Source: Clostridiales bacterium
GTDB lineage: Bacteria; Bacillota; Clostridia; Christensenellales; UBA1242
NCBI GenBank assembly: GCA_003522085.1
Contig: DPGI01000001.1
Coordinates: forward strand, 35,222 to 70,671
DNA: 35,450 nucleotides
Direction: 5' to 3'
The notes beneath the pieces are model-generated. The model saw nothing but the letters and a program-made list of their open reading frames with translations. It did no database searches and had not been told where the DNA came from. Positions within the stretch are counted from its first letter, which is position 1. Each line of letters opens with the position of its first letter. Positions 7,731 to 14,776 of the stretch are shown one piece after another. The position numbers were made by a program, and so were the translations under genes.

Positions 7731-8606
7731 TTAAAAAGTTTTTTTTCTTAAATTACGAGTCATAATTGTATTTATGCCAACTAACCCAGCAAAAATTTGA
7801 CTTTTTTCAGCATCATTAAATGATTTATACAATAAAAAAGTTGAAGAAGCAAAATACAAAATTAGAGAAATATCATCAATATTCTGATATAGAATTACTC
7901 TTGCTGCACCAACATCTCTTTTTGAGTCTAACAAGTCCCATTCAATAGCAGCAATCATATTTTTAAAATCAATAAAATCCGTATCTTTTAATGAGTCTAT
8001 GTATGATTTTTCAAATATTCCAATAAATGAGTCTTCTTCATCTTCATTTTGAATTATTAATTCATATTTTGTTAAATTTTTTTCAAGAAAAATATCAAGG
8101 GTATTACTCAAAACAATATTACATATAAGATTATTATTTTTATTAAATAACTTCATTATCCCGGGGTCCATCTTTGAATACTTTAGATAATAATCACTAT
8201 CATCTTCAATCATAAATCGACCGTTTTTAAATTTAAATGAATAAATTTCATCATCAAAGGCTTTGCTTGTTAAAAATATTTCTTTGCTTTTTGTAAGGGC
8301 ATTAGTTATACAATACACCCCTTCAGATGATTCATCGTCAACAGTTTCAATACTTGAAGATTCTTCAAAATTAAGCTCTTGCCATTTACTTATATACTTT
8401 GAAAATATCTTTTCAATTTTTTTCCATTTTTTTACACAATAATTATAAAATTTAATAACAAGTTTTACATCTTCTAATTCTTTACTTCTGTTTAAAGTTT
8501 TTATAGCTTTGTTTTCAAATTCTTCATAAGAAATGCCATTTGTTGCCTCTATTCCAAGCTCATCAAAAAAACATCTTATTTTTTCTATAAAACCCCTTGT
8601 AATCAT
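7731..8606 (-). CDS. AT-rich orphan protein of unknown function
   Basis: I do not recognise this 291-residue protein. It is acidic in the middle (an ESSSIETVDDESSE stretch near residues 80-93), rich in Ile, Lys, Asp and Phe, has no signal peptide, and has one moderately hydrophobic stretch near the C-terminus (SLILYFASSTFLLY) before a basic ending. The gene is visibly more AT-rich than the operons on either side and reads against them. A good site GGAGG lies 5 bases upstream of the ATG, and a promoter is visible at 8664-8636, so it looks expressed. With the flanking inverted repeat this suggests horizontally acquired DNA. A cytoplasmic protein is likely; nothing more can be said. Confidence 0.7.
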   Translation of the reverse strand: MITRGFIEKIRCFFDELGIEATNGISYEEFENKAIKTLNRSKELEDVKLVIKFYNYCVKKWKKIEKIFSKYISKWQELNFEESSSIETVDDESSEGVYCITNALTKSKEIFLTSKAFDDEIYSFKFKNGRFMIEDDSDYYLKYSKMDPGIMKLFNKNNNLICNIVLSNTLDIFLEKNLTKYELIIQNEDEEDSFIGIFEKSYIDSLKDTDFIDFKNMIAAIEWDLLDSKRDVGAARVILYQNIDDISLILYFASSTFLLYKSFNDAEKSQIFAGLVGINTIMTRNLRKKTF

Positions 8607-8635
8607 AAATCCTCCATGATTAATTTAGTATTAAC

Positions 8636-8664
8636 ATAATATAAAAATATCACACTAGTTTCAA
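8636..8664 (-). promoter_or_regulatory. Promoter of the AT-rich orphan
   Basis: On the minus strand TTGAAA (8664-8659), a 17-base spacer and TATTAT (8641-8636). The -35 element lies inside the conserved TTTGAAACT block of the right inverted repeat. Confidence 0.6.
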
Positions 8665-8690
8665 AAGTGTTAGCCCTTTGCCTCTTTTTT
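8657..8690 (-). repeat. Right copy of the inverted repeat flanking the orphan gene
   Basis: Read on the minus strand this is A6-GAGGC, 14 bases, TTTGAAACT, matching the left copy at 7646-7679 in both blocks and in spacing. No obvious target-site duplication is seen outside the two copies. Confidence 0.45.
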
Positions 8691-8741
8691 GTTGTTAAAA
8701 CTAAAAGTTTTATTAAAAACAAAATAGTCGAAAAGTTAGTT

Positions 8742-9965
8742 TTAATATTTGTTTATCCTGCGTTTGCGGTCAAGAAGAATCGACAGCACAAGAAGTGGGG
8801 GAACCATGCATGCGCAAAGTATCATTCCGGTCACTGCTGCTGTTTGTGAAAGCAACAGGCCGCTGACAGCGAGCGAGAAAATTAAACGACCTAAATAGCG
8901 CCCCATATTTGTAAGTGAAAGCAGCGTTTGCCTTTTTGTCAAACCTTTGCTGTTCATTACAAAATCTTCGCGAATGATATTGAATGGGTCGCGCGCTGCA
9001 TAAATGAAAACAGAGCCGATTGACATAACAATTATAGCAGCGATTCCTGAAAGGAATGTTCCGCCAAGTCCAACCATTATGATGCCAAAGGCAAGTATTG
9101 TTAAAACAAAATATGTAGTGTTGAAACCAAACTTTTTGTAAATACCTTCAAATCCGAGAGTCGAGAACGCGCGCAGTGCACGAATAATGGCGTTTATTAT
9201 TGTGATTGTGATTGCAGAGATGCCGATTTCTTGGAAGGTCATTTTGTTTATGTCCATATTGCAGCTTACGAGCGCGCTAAACAGGGCAGAGAATCCAATA
9301 AGGAGCCAAGTTGTGTGATATTTGAAAAGTTTGAAGTATTCGAATTTTTCCATTTGCACTTGATGCGCTGGAAGATTGTTTTGTTTTTTGTAAAGTTCTT
9401 TTTCGTTGCGAACAAAAATTGACAATATCATGGCGACAACCATTATCACGCAGCAACATACGATAGGTGCGTATGCCCAAACCTGATAAAGATATCCCGC
9501 GGCAAGGCAAGATGAGGCAGAAAGAATTTGATAAAGGAATTTTATTCTTCCGCAATATTTGGCATAACTGTTGCTCATGCCATACATTTTTAAGTTGTCT
9601 TTTAAAATTTTGCTGTCAGATGGAGTTTTGAATGCCATTCCGATTGCAAAAACTACAAAAGATAAAAAGATTGTCCAAGTGTTGAATATAAACAAAACAG
9701 CGGAAAGTAAATAACAAGCCGTGCCTATTCGCGAAGCCGTGGTCGTGCCGATTTTTCGCACAAGTTTAACGAGTGGAAGTTGAATCAATATGTATGAAAG
9801 AGACAAAATTGTTATTGTTAGTGAAATTGTCGAAAAACTTAACCCCTTAATTTCGTTTAAAAAGATTGAATCGATGGCATAAATAAAAAGCCAGTCACAA
9901 GACAAGGCTTGATAAAGAAGCAATAAGTTGATTTTTCTTTTGTTTTTCTTAATGTTTTCTTCCAT
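8742..9965 (-). CDS. Major facilitator superfamily transporter
   Basis: A 407-residue integral membrane protein with about 11-12 hydrophobic helices in two halves separated by a charged, hydrophilic loop (residues ~190-215, rich in Lys, Glu, Gln). The basic loop after the second helix (KLVRKIGTTTASRIG) resembles MFS motif A. The substrate cannot be inferred. The ATG at 9965 is the best start; a TTG two codons upstream is possible, but neither has a Shine-Dalgarno sequence. A promoter -10 box lies only 8 bases upstream, so the mRNA is probably leaderless. It reads leftward, downstream of veg, and is convergent with nothing; the orphan gene follows on the same strand. Confidence 0.85.
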   Translation of the reverse strand: MEENIKKNKRKINLLLLYQALSCDWLFIYAIDSIFLNEIKGLSFSTISLTITILSLSYILIQLPLVKLVRKIGTTTASRIGTACYLLSAVLFIFNTWTIFLSFVVFAIGMAFKTPSDSKILKDNLKMYGMSNSYAKYCGRIKFLYQILSASSCLAAGYLYQVWAYAPIVCCCVIMVVAMILSIFVRNEKELYKKQNNLPAHQVQMEKFEYFKLFKYHTTWLLIGFSALFSALVSCNMDINKMTFQEIGISAITITIINAIIRALRAFSTLGFEGIYKKFGFNTTYFVLTILAFGIIMVGLGGTFLSGIAAIIVMSIGSVFIYAARDPFNIIREDFVMNSKGLTKRQTLLSLTNMGRYLGRLIFSLAVSGLLLSQTAAVTGMILCACMVPPLLVLSILLDRKRRINKY

Positions 9966-9973
9966 ATACAATT

Positions 9974-10001
9974 ATTATAAATGAATAATAAAAAATAACA
10001 A
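9974..10001 (-). promoter_or_regulatory. Promoter placing the MFS start at the mRNA 5' end
   Basis: On the minus strand TTGTTA (10001-9996), a 16-base spacer and perfect TATAAT (9979-9974). Transcription should start around 9968-9966, at or within 3 bases of the ATG at 9965. Confidence 0.6.
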
Positions 10002-10022
10002 AACAATAATTGGGAAATTATT
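9990..10022 (-). terminator. Weak terminator of veg
   Basis: Minus strand: a 7-bp all-A/T stem (10022-10016 with 10011-10005), loop TCCC, then a T-rich run to 9990. The low stem stability makes read-through into the MFS gene plausible; its T run overlaps the MFS promoter. Confidence 0.4.
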
Positions 10023-10025
10023 TTT

Positions 10026-10256
10026 TTATTGGATTTTTACGTTGCCACAAAGTATGTCAAAATACGAAAATGTTTGAAGCGGTTGTCTGGCACTTTCGAT
10101 TCGAACAGTAAAAACTGACGGATAGACATCTTTGACCGTCGCACTGACGTTGTCTATTTTTTTGCGCCCGCGATTTATACTCATCTCAACAGTTTCGCCT
10201 TTAAGTGAAGATATTTTTTCTTTAACCAAGTTTAGTTCACCTATATTTCTTTTCAT
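10026..10256 (-). CDS. veg: Veg protein
   Basis: A 76-residue protein of the VEG family, small proteins of Bacillota implicated in biofilm formation and abundant in vegetative Bacillus cells. Recognised by the pattern of the family: an N-terminal helix (LVKEKISSLKGE), a GRKK basic turn near residue 30, and YPSVFTVRIE then FSYFDILCGNVKI at the end, matching the YPSVFVI...YSYADILT signature of Bacillus Veg. AGGAG is 6 bases upstream of the ATG. It is divergent from sipL across a 149-base gap. Confidence 0.88.
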   Translation of the reverse strand: MKRNIGELNLVKEKISSLKGETVEMSINRGRKKIDNVSATVKDVYPSVFTVRIESARQPLQTFSYFDILCGNVKIQ

Positions 10257-10405
10257 TACTTCTCCTTTTTAAGCAGCACCTACAAAAGTCTTTTTGACAT
10301 AAAAAAATTTTTTAAACATTTGTCATACTTTGCAAAGCATCGCAATAAAATACAGCAAGTAGTGCGAAGAAAAGCACATTTTTAATTGATTGAGGGGGAA
10401 TTAAA

Positions 10406-11917
10406 ATGTCGTTTGAAAACAATAATTTTCAGGTGGTGAGAAAAACTCGTTTGCCAAAAGGAGAACTGAATCTTGCGGTTCAAGTTGCTGCAGGAGATGA
10501 AATTGCAAAAGTTTATGCAGTTTCGTTGAATGTTTATTGCGATAATCAAGAAATCACAGATGGAGTAGTGTCATACTCGGGGCACGTTGATGTTTGCATG
10601 ATTTATGGCCTTGAAGATGGCGGAATTGCAAGTGCACAAGCATCTCATCCATTTTCTTCAAAATTTGAGGACGAGCAAATTGCAAACGGCGAAAAGGCTA
10701 TTATCGAACTTAAAGTTGTCGATCATGAAATAGGTGCAATATCTGGCTCTGATGCGACAATCAATGTCACAGTTGAGCAAAGCGGTGCGCTTATTCAAAA
10801 TGTTGAAGTTAGAAACATTAAATCCAGCGACGACAGCATTTGTGTTAAAGAAGATGAACTTAAAATCGTTCAGTTTGTTGGAAGCGGCATAAGTGCGCTT
10901 AATGAAAAACTTCAAACTTCGTCACGTGAAAAAGTTAAAAAAGTGCTTGGAACAGAAGCAAGTGTTACAATCAAAAACGTTGAAGCAGGCGTCAACTTTG
11001 TTTCAGTAAGCGGTGATGTAAACGCAAAAGTTTTGTATGTTGACGATAACGACAGATTCCAATCGGCAGACCTTCATGACTCTTTTAAAGAAGAGATTGA
11101 AATTGAAGGCGTAAATCGTGAAAACTTTGTAGAAGCGTTTGCAAGAGTCAACGCAAGTGACATCAAAGTTGAAATCGAAGACGAAGATAGCAGCAGCAAA
11201 ATTTCACTTAATGTGCCATTTGAAGTTGCGGCTTATGCTTTTGAAGAAAAAGCAATTACACTTGTAAGTGACCTTTTCAGCACAAAAAATGAAGTGGAAA
11301 TCACATCTGAAACATTTAATATGTCAAAATCAATTTTTATGGAAAATGTTGAAGGTAAGGCTGACGGTTCGCTTACAATCGACCAAGATCAACCGCGTGT
11401 TGACAAAATTATGTTCACTTTTGGCAGCGATGCAGTTGTTACAAACAGCTATGTTGCCGACGGCGAACTCACTCTTGAAGGTATCGCAAAAACAACAGTA
11501 GTTTATCTTAATGACGAACTTGGCTCACTAAACGCTGTCGAAATTGAAGTGCCATTTGTGCTGAGTGACAAAACGAAGGCTTCTTCGCAAGCGTTGATTT
11601 TGACAAACGCTGTGCTCACAGACGTCGATGTTGCTGTTAAAAAGGGAAGAGAACTTTTCTTTGACGGCAAAGTTAAAGTTAACGTTATCATAAGCGAAGA
11701 CGAAGTTTCTGCTACAATAAGCGAAGTAACCGAAGGAGAAACGCTTGCCGAAAAAGATTATGCTATGGAACTTGTTTTTGCCAAAGAAGGCGACACACTT
11801 TGGGATATCGCAAAAATGAGCAAGGTTAAAGAAGGCATGATTGCAGAGCAAAACCCATCGCTTGTGTTCCCACTTCAAGAAAATAATGATATTGTGATTT
11901 TCTATCAAAATGTGTAA
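10406..11917 (+). CDS. sipL: SipL-like spore coat/cortex morphogenesis protein (DUF3794 + LysM)
   Basis: In Clostridioides difficile SipL binds the ATPase SpoIVA and tethers the coat to the forespore; it is made in the mother cell under SigE. This 503-residue protein has the same layout: repeated beta-rich DUF3794 (SPOCS) units over residues ~1-440, including the recurrent V-x-Y-x-D/V-CMIY strand type, and a C-terminal LysM domain of about 48 residues (FAKEGDTLWDIAKMSKV, then IAEQNPSL and IVIFYQNV). No signal peptide, consistent with a cytosolic mother-cell protein. A strong site GAGGGGG precedes the ATG. No convincing SigE promoter was found in the upstream gap. Confidence 0.9.
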   Translation: MSFENNNFQVVRKTRLPKGELNLAVQVAAGDEIAKVYAVSLNVYCDNQEITDGVVSYSGHVDVCMIYGLEDGGIASAQASHPFSSKFEDEQIANGEKAIIELKVVDHEIGAISGSDATINVTVEQSGALIQNVEVRNIKSSDDSICVKEDELKIVQFVGSGISALNEKLQTSSREKVKKVLGTEASVTIKNVEAGVNFVSVSGDVNAKVLYVDDNDRFQSADLHDSFKEEIEIEGVNRENFVEAFARVNASDIKVEIEDEDSSSKISLNVPFEVAAYAFEEKAITLVSDLFSTKNEVEITSETFNMSKSIFMENVEGKADGSLTIDQDQPRVDKIMFTFGSDAVVTNSYVADGELTLEGIAKTTVVYLNDELGSLNAVEIEVPFVLSDKTKASSQALILTNAVLTDVDVAVKKGRELFFDGKVKVNVIISEDEVSATISEVTEGETLAEKDYAMELVFAKEGDTLWDIAKMSKVKEGMIAEQNPSLVFPLQENNDIVIFYQNV

Positions 11918-11940
11918 GTTTGCATAATTTCACATTTTAG

Positions 11941-11969
11941 GTATAAAAATTTCCCACTCGGTCAAAACT
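11941..11969 (+). promoter_or_regulatory. Candidate SigF-type forespore promoter for spoIIR
   Basis: GTATA (11941-11945), 14 bases, then GGTCAAAAC (11960 onward) resembles the forespore SigF pattern GYATA and GGnnAnAnT with one mismatch in the -10. Start of transcription would be near 11976-11978, inside the loop of the hairpin at 11964-11996. spoIIR is SigF-controlled in Bacillus. Confidence 0.35.
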
Positions 11970-12000
11970 TCCCCTATAAAAATTAGGGGGAGTTTTATTT
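11964..12000 (+). terminator. sipL terminator hairpin that also covers the spoIIR ribosome binding site
   Basis: A 13-bp stem (11964-11976 with 11984-11996, one G-U pair), 7-base loop, and a short T-rich tail. The 3' arm contains AGGGGGAG, the only Shine-Dalgarno sequence of spoIIR, which starts at 12001. Confidence 0.8.
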
Positions 12001-12540
12001 ATGAAATGGTTTGTTGCAGCATTGTGCGGAGTTCTGCTTTCAGTTTTGATGATTTGTTCGCCTTTTTTGGCTACGAAGCAAACTCAAACCGAATATTTGC
12101 GTCTTCATATCCGCGCAAACTCAAACACGCAAGAAGATCAACGCGTCAAATACAAAGTGAAAGACGCGATAGTTGAAGCGTTAATCCCGCTGCTTGCTGA
12201 TGTAGAAACAAAAGACCAAGCAAAAGATATTGTTGTGAAAAATTTTGACTATATCAACGCTGTTGCCGACGAAGTGTTAAAAAGCGAAGGATTTTATTAT
12301 GGCGCGAAAAGCAAGATTGCAACTGAGGAATTTCCGACTCGCACTTACGAAAATATTACACTTGAGCAAGGCGAGTATGAAGCGGTTATCATCGAACTTG
12401 GCTCTGGCACTGGTGACAACTGGTGGTGTCTTGTTTATCCGGCATTTTGCTTCACAAAAACCAAAAATCCGACAAATTATGTTTATATTTCCAAAATTTG
12501 GGAAATAATAGAAAAAGTAAGTGGGAGGAATAAAAATTGA
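12001..12540 (+). CDS. spoIIR: Stage II sporulation protein R
   Basis: SpoIIR is made in the forespore, secreted into the intermembrane space, and triggers SpoIIGA to process pro-SigE in the mother cell. The 179-residue product has an N-terminal signal/anchor segment (residues 4-24) and the family signatures YLRLHIRANSNTQEDQRVK near 32-50, LEQGEYEAV near 121, and GTGDNWWCLVYPAFCF near 135-150 with both conserved cysteines. The start follows AGGGGGAG by 8-9 bases, a site locked in a hairpin in read-through transcripts. Its TGA stop overlaps the TTG start of sleB. Its partner genes spoIIGA-sigE are at 33886-35426. Confidence 0.94.
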   Translation: MKWFVAALCGVLLSVLMICSPFLATKQTQTEYLRLHIRANSNTQEDQRVKYKVKDAIVEALIPLLADVETKDQAKDIVVKNFDYINAVADEVLKSEGFYYGAKSKIATEEFPTRTYENITLEQGEYEAVIIELGSGTGDNWWCLVYPAFCFTKTKNPTNYVYISKIWEIIEKVSGRNKN

Positions 12541-13214
12541 AATATAAAATTTTAGCAGTGCTTATGGCGATAATGCTTGTTCTTGTTCCAGGTGCGGTCG
12601 CTGGGCTGATACATATGCATGGTGGGGAACAGCAAAATCAAAATGTTGATGCGTTGACATCCACCGAAAACAAAGCCGTGCAACAAAAATTGAAAGAACT
12701 TGGATTTTATAAAGGTAGTGTTGACGGAGTTTATGGAGCAGGAACGCGCAATGCAGTTATAAAGTTTCAAAAATCACGTGGGTTAACTGCGGACGGAGTA
12801 GTGGGAGCTAAGACAGTAAAGGCGCTCGGGATAACCTTGAACACGCAGCAAGTTTCACAGTCACGCAGCGATTTGTATGTGCTTGCAAAATGCGTTTATG
12901 CCGAGGCCCGCGGCGAACCATATGAAGGGCAAGTCGCAGTTGCGGCGGTTATATTAAACCGTGTAAAAAGTGCTGATTTTCCAAACACAATCGCAGGCGT
13001 TGTTTATCAACCTTGGGCGTTTACTGCTGTTCATGATGGGCAAATTAACTTAGAACCTGATCAAACGGCATACAGCGCGGCGCGTGATGCAATGAATGGT
13101 TGGGATCCTACATACGGATGTTTGTATTATTACAATGCTTCCACAGCCACAAGTAAATGGATTTTTTCAAGAACAACAGTCGTCACCATTGGCAACCATG
13201 TGTTTGCGATTTAG
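12537..13214 (+). CDS. sleB: Spore cortex-lytic enzyme SleB
   Basis: SleB is a lytic transglycosylase deposited in the forespore that degrades cortex peptidoglycan at germination. The 225-residue protein has a signal peptide (residues 1-23), a peptidoglycan-binding domain near 45-95 (VQQKLKELGFYKGSVDGVYG and KFQKSRGLTADGVVG), and the hydrolase_2 catalytic domain from about 112, including VYAEARGEPYEGQVAVAAV with the catalytic glutamate and the ending FSRTTVVTIGNHVF. The start is TTG, 8 bases after GGGAGG, overlapping the spoIIR stop as TTGA. It is followed after 13 bases by ypeB, its usual partner. Confidence 0.94.
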   Translation: MKYKILAVLMAIMLVLVPGAVAGLIHMHGGEQQNQNVDALTSTENKAVQQKLKELGFYKGSVDGVYGAGTRNAVIKFQKSRGLTADGVVGAKTVKALGITLNTQQVSQSRSDLYVLAKCVYAEARGEPYEGQVAVAAVILNRVKSADFPNTIAGVVYQPWAFTAVHDGQINLEPDQTAYSAARDAMNGWDPTYGCLYYYNASTATSKWIFSRTTVVTIGNHVFAI

Positions 13215-13227
13215 TGGGAGGTGAAAG

Positions 13228-14613
13228 ATGAAAAATAAAGAAGTTAAATCATCACAAAGCATGCCTAAAAGAAGATATACAAAAGGTCTTGTGGCAGGAC
13301 TTTCTGTTGCGGTTGGCGTGCTTGGGCTTTCAACAATAGGCCTTGCAACCGCATATGGCTGCACGCAATCGGCAGCGAATCAATATTCTATTCAACTTGA
13401 AAATGTTTATCAAAAAAACATGTATGACTTGGTTGAAAGTGTAAACAACACCGAAACAAAACTCAGTAAAATTTTGGCAGCCAGCGAAGGTGGATTGCAA
13501 AAGAAGTTGCTGGCGGAGGTTGCTCAAAATACAGAACTGGCAGAAAACTCGATATCTTCGTTGCCAATTTCGCAAAATTCTTTGGCAGATAGCGTCAAAT
13601 TCATCAATCAGATGGGCGCTTATACTCAATCGCTTGCTGACAAACTGGCGCAAGGTGGCAGCCTTAATCAAAAAGATTTGTCGACTCTTCAAAACCTTCA
13701 TGAAAGCGTGCTTGATATGAAAAACCAAATCAACAAATTTGTTAAAAAAGTGCAACAAAACTATTCTATTTTGCAACAAAGTTTGAATATTGATGGAGAT
13801 TTTAACAATTTCACGATTGATATGTCGTCAATTAAGGGCGAAGATATTGATTATCCAGTTATGATTTATGATGGTCCATTCTCTGACGCCGAGCAAAACG
13901 TCACAGTGAAAGGCTTAAAGGGCGAAACCTTAAACAGTGAACAATGCCAAAAAGAAGTTGAAAAAGCGTTTAAAAACTATGCATCAATTAGTTATTCAGG
14001 CAAAATCAACAGTCGATTTGAAACATTTACATACCATATGACAAACACGGACAATCAAAAATTGTTTGTTCAAGTGTCAAAAGTTGGAGGACATATTATC
14101 ACTGTAAGCGGCAGGGGGAACGAAAGTCAAAACAAAAAGATTGGATTTGATGAAGCGAAAAAAATAGCATTGGATTTTGCTGCCGAAAATGGAATTGAAG
14201 GTGGCGAGGTTGTATGGCACGATCAAATTCAAAATGACATCTATTTAAATATAGCGCCAACAAACAACGGAATAATTTTGTATCCTGACCTTGTCAAAGT
14301 AAAAGTTGACTTAACGACATCGACAATCGTTGGGTATGACGCGACAAATTACTTTTTAAATCACATTCCAAGAGCACTTAAAGCGCCAGCCAAATCGGCA
14401 AACTCATATAAAAGCAAATTGCCAAGCGATTTGGCGATAAGGGGAACAAAGCTGGTTCTTGCTCCGCTTGACTATGACCGAGAAGTTGTGTGCTTTGAAT
14501 ATGAATGCGAAAAAGCAGGATCGACATATTATGTTTACTTAAACGCAGACACAGGCAAAGAAGAAAACGTGCTTAAAGTGATTCAAACAACAGACGGAAG
14601 CAAACTTATGTAA
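13228..14613 (+). CDS. ypeB: Germination protein YpeB
   Basis: YpeB is needed to place and stabilise SleB in the dormant spore and inhibits it. The 461-residue protein has a basic N-terminus, one membrane anchor (residues ~20-44), a coiled-coil-rich region to about 190 (many Asn, Gln, Leu heptads such as ENVYQKNMYDLVESV), and two C-terminal PepSY-like segments, the first around IGFDEAKKIALDFAAENG, ending with YYVYLNADTGKEENVL. The site GGGAGG precedes the ATG by 7 bases. It is the last gene of the spoIIR-sleB-ypeB unit and is closed by a strong terminator. Confidence 0.92.
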   Translation: MKNKEVKSSQSMPKRRYTKGLVAGLSVAVGVLGLSTIGLATAYGCTQSAANQYSIQLENVYQKNMYDLVESVNNTETKLSKILAASEGGLQKKLLAEVAQNTELAENSISSLPISQNSLADSVKFINQMGAYTQSLADKLAQGGSLNQKDLSTLQNLHESVLDMKNQINKFVKKVQQNYSILQQSLNIDGDFNNFTIDMSSIKGEDIDYPVMIYDGPFSDAEQNVTVKGLKGETLNSEQCQKEVEKAFKNYASISYSGKINSRFETFTYHMTNTDNQKLFVQVSKVGGHIITVSGRGNESQNKKIGFDEAKKIALDFAAENGIEGGEVVWHDQIQNDIYLNIAPTNNGIILYPDLVKVKVDLTTSTIVGYDATNYFLNHIPRALKAPAKSANSYKSKLPSDLAIRGTKLVLAPLDYDREVVCFEYECEKAGSTYYVYLNADTGKEENVLKVIQTTDGSKLM

Positions 14614-14624
14614 CAAATTTAGCA

Positions 14625-14656
14625 GAAAAAAACCGCAAATGAATTGCGGTTTTTTG
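14625..14656 (+). terminator. Strong terminator after ypeB
   Basis: A 12-bp stem, AAAAAACCGCAA paired with TTGCGGTTTTTT, around a 5-base loop (14639-14643). Confidence 0.9.
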
Positions 14657-14693
14657 ATTGCAGCAGTTGTGGTCGGCTGTAAAAAAATGGGTA

Positions 14694-14722
14694 TTGACTT
14701 TTAGGGCTAAAAGCGGTATACT
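14694..14722 (+). promoter_or_regulatory. Sigma-A promoter of the GLUG protein gene
   Basis: TTGACT (14694-14699), 17 bases, TATACT (14717-14722). The leader of about 48 bases holds a 7-bp hairpin (14747-14753 with 14761-14767) that ends directly at the ribosome binding site GGAGGG (14768-14773). Confidence 0.8.
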
Positions 14723-14776
14723 TAAAAAGGTTAAAAATGACTGAAAAAATCGCAAAAAACGCGATTTGGAGGGTAA

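Noticed and set aside
8604..8618. Five-codon upstream frame (ATG GAG GAT TTA TGA) overlapping the orphan's start on the minus strand
   Set aside because: It arises because the ribosome binding site GGAGG happens to follow AT; no site of its own.
7646..8690. Integron-type attC site formed by the repeats and GTTAG/CTAAC sequences
   Set aside because: The core sites do not match GTTRRRY/RYYYAAC, the two copies lack paired inner boxes, and there is no integrase.
10299..10331. Possible SigE promoter for sipL (CATACTTT at 10324)
   Set aside because: The nearest ATA-type -35 is about 20 bases or more away from the -10, outside the accepted spacing.
14737..14776. Leader peptide before the GLUG gene starting at ATG 14737
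   Set aside because: The frame does not stop before the main gene and has no ribosome binding site.
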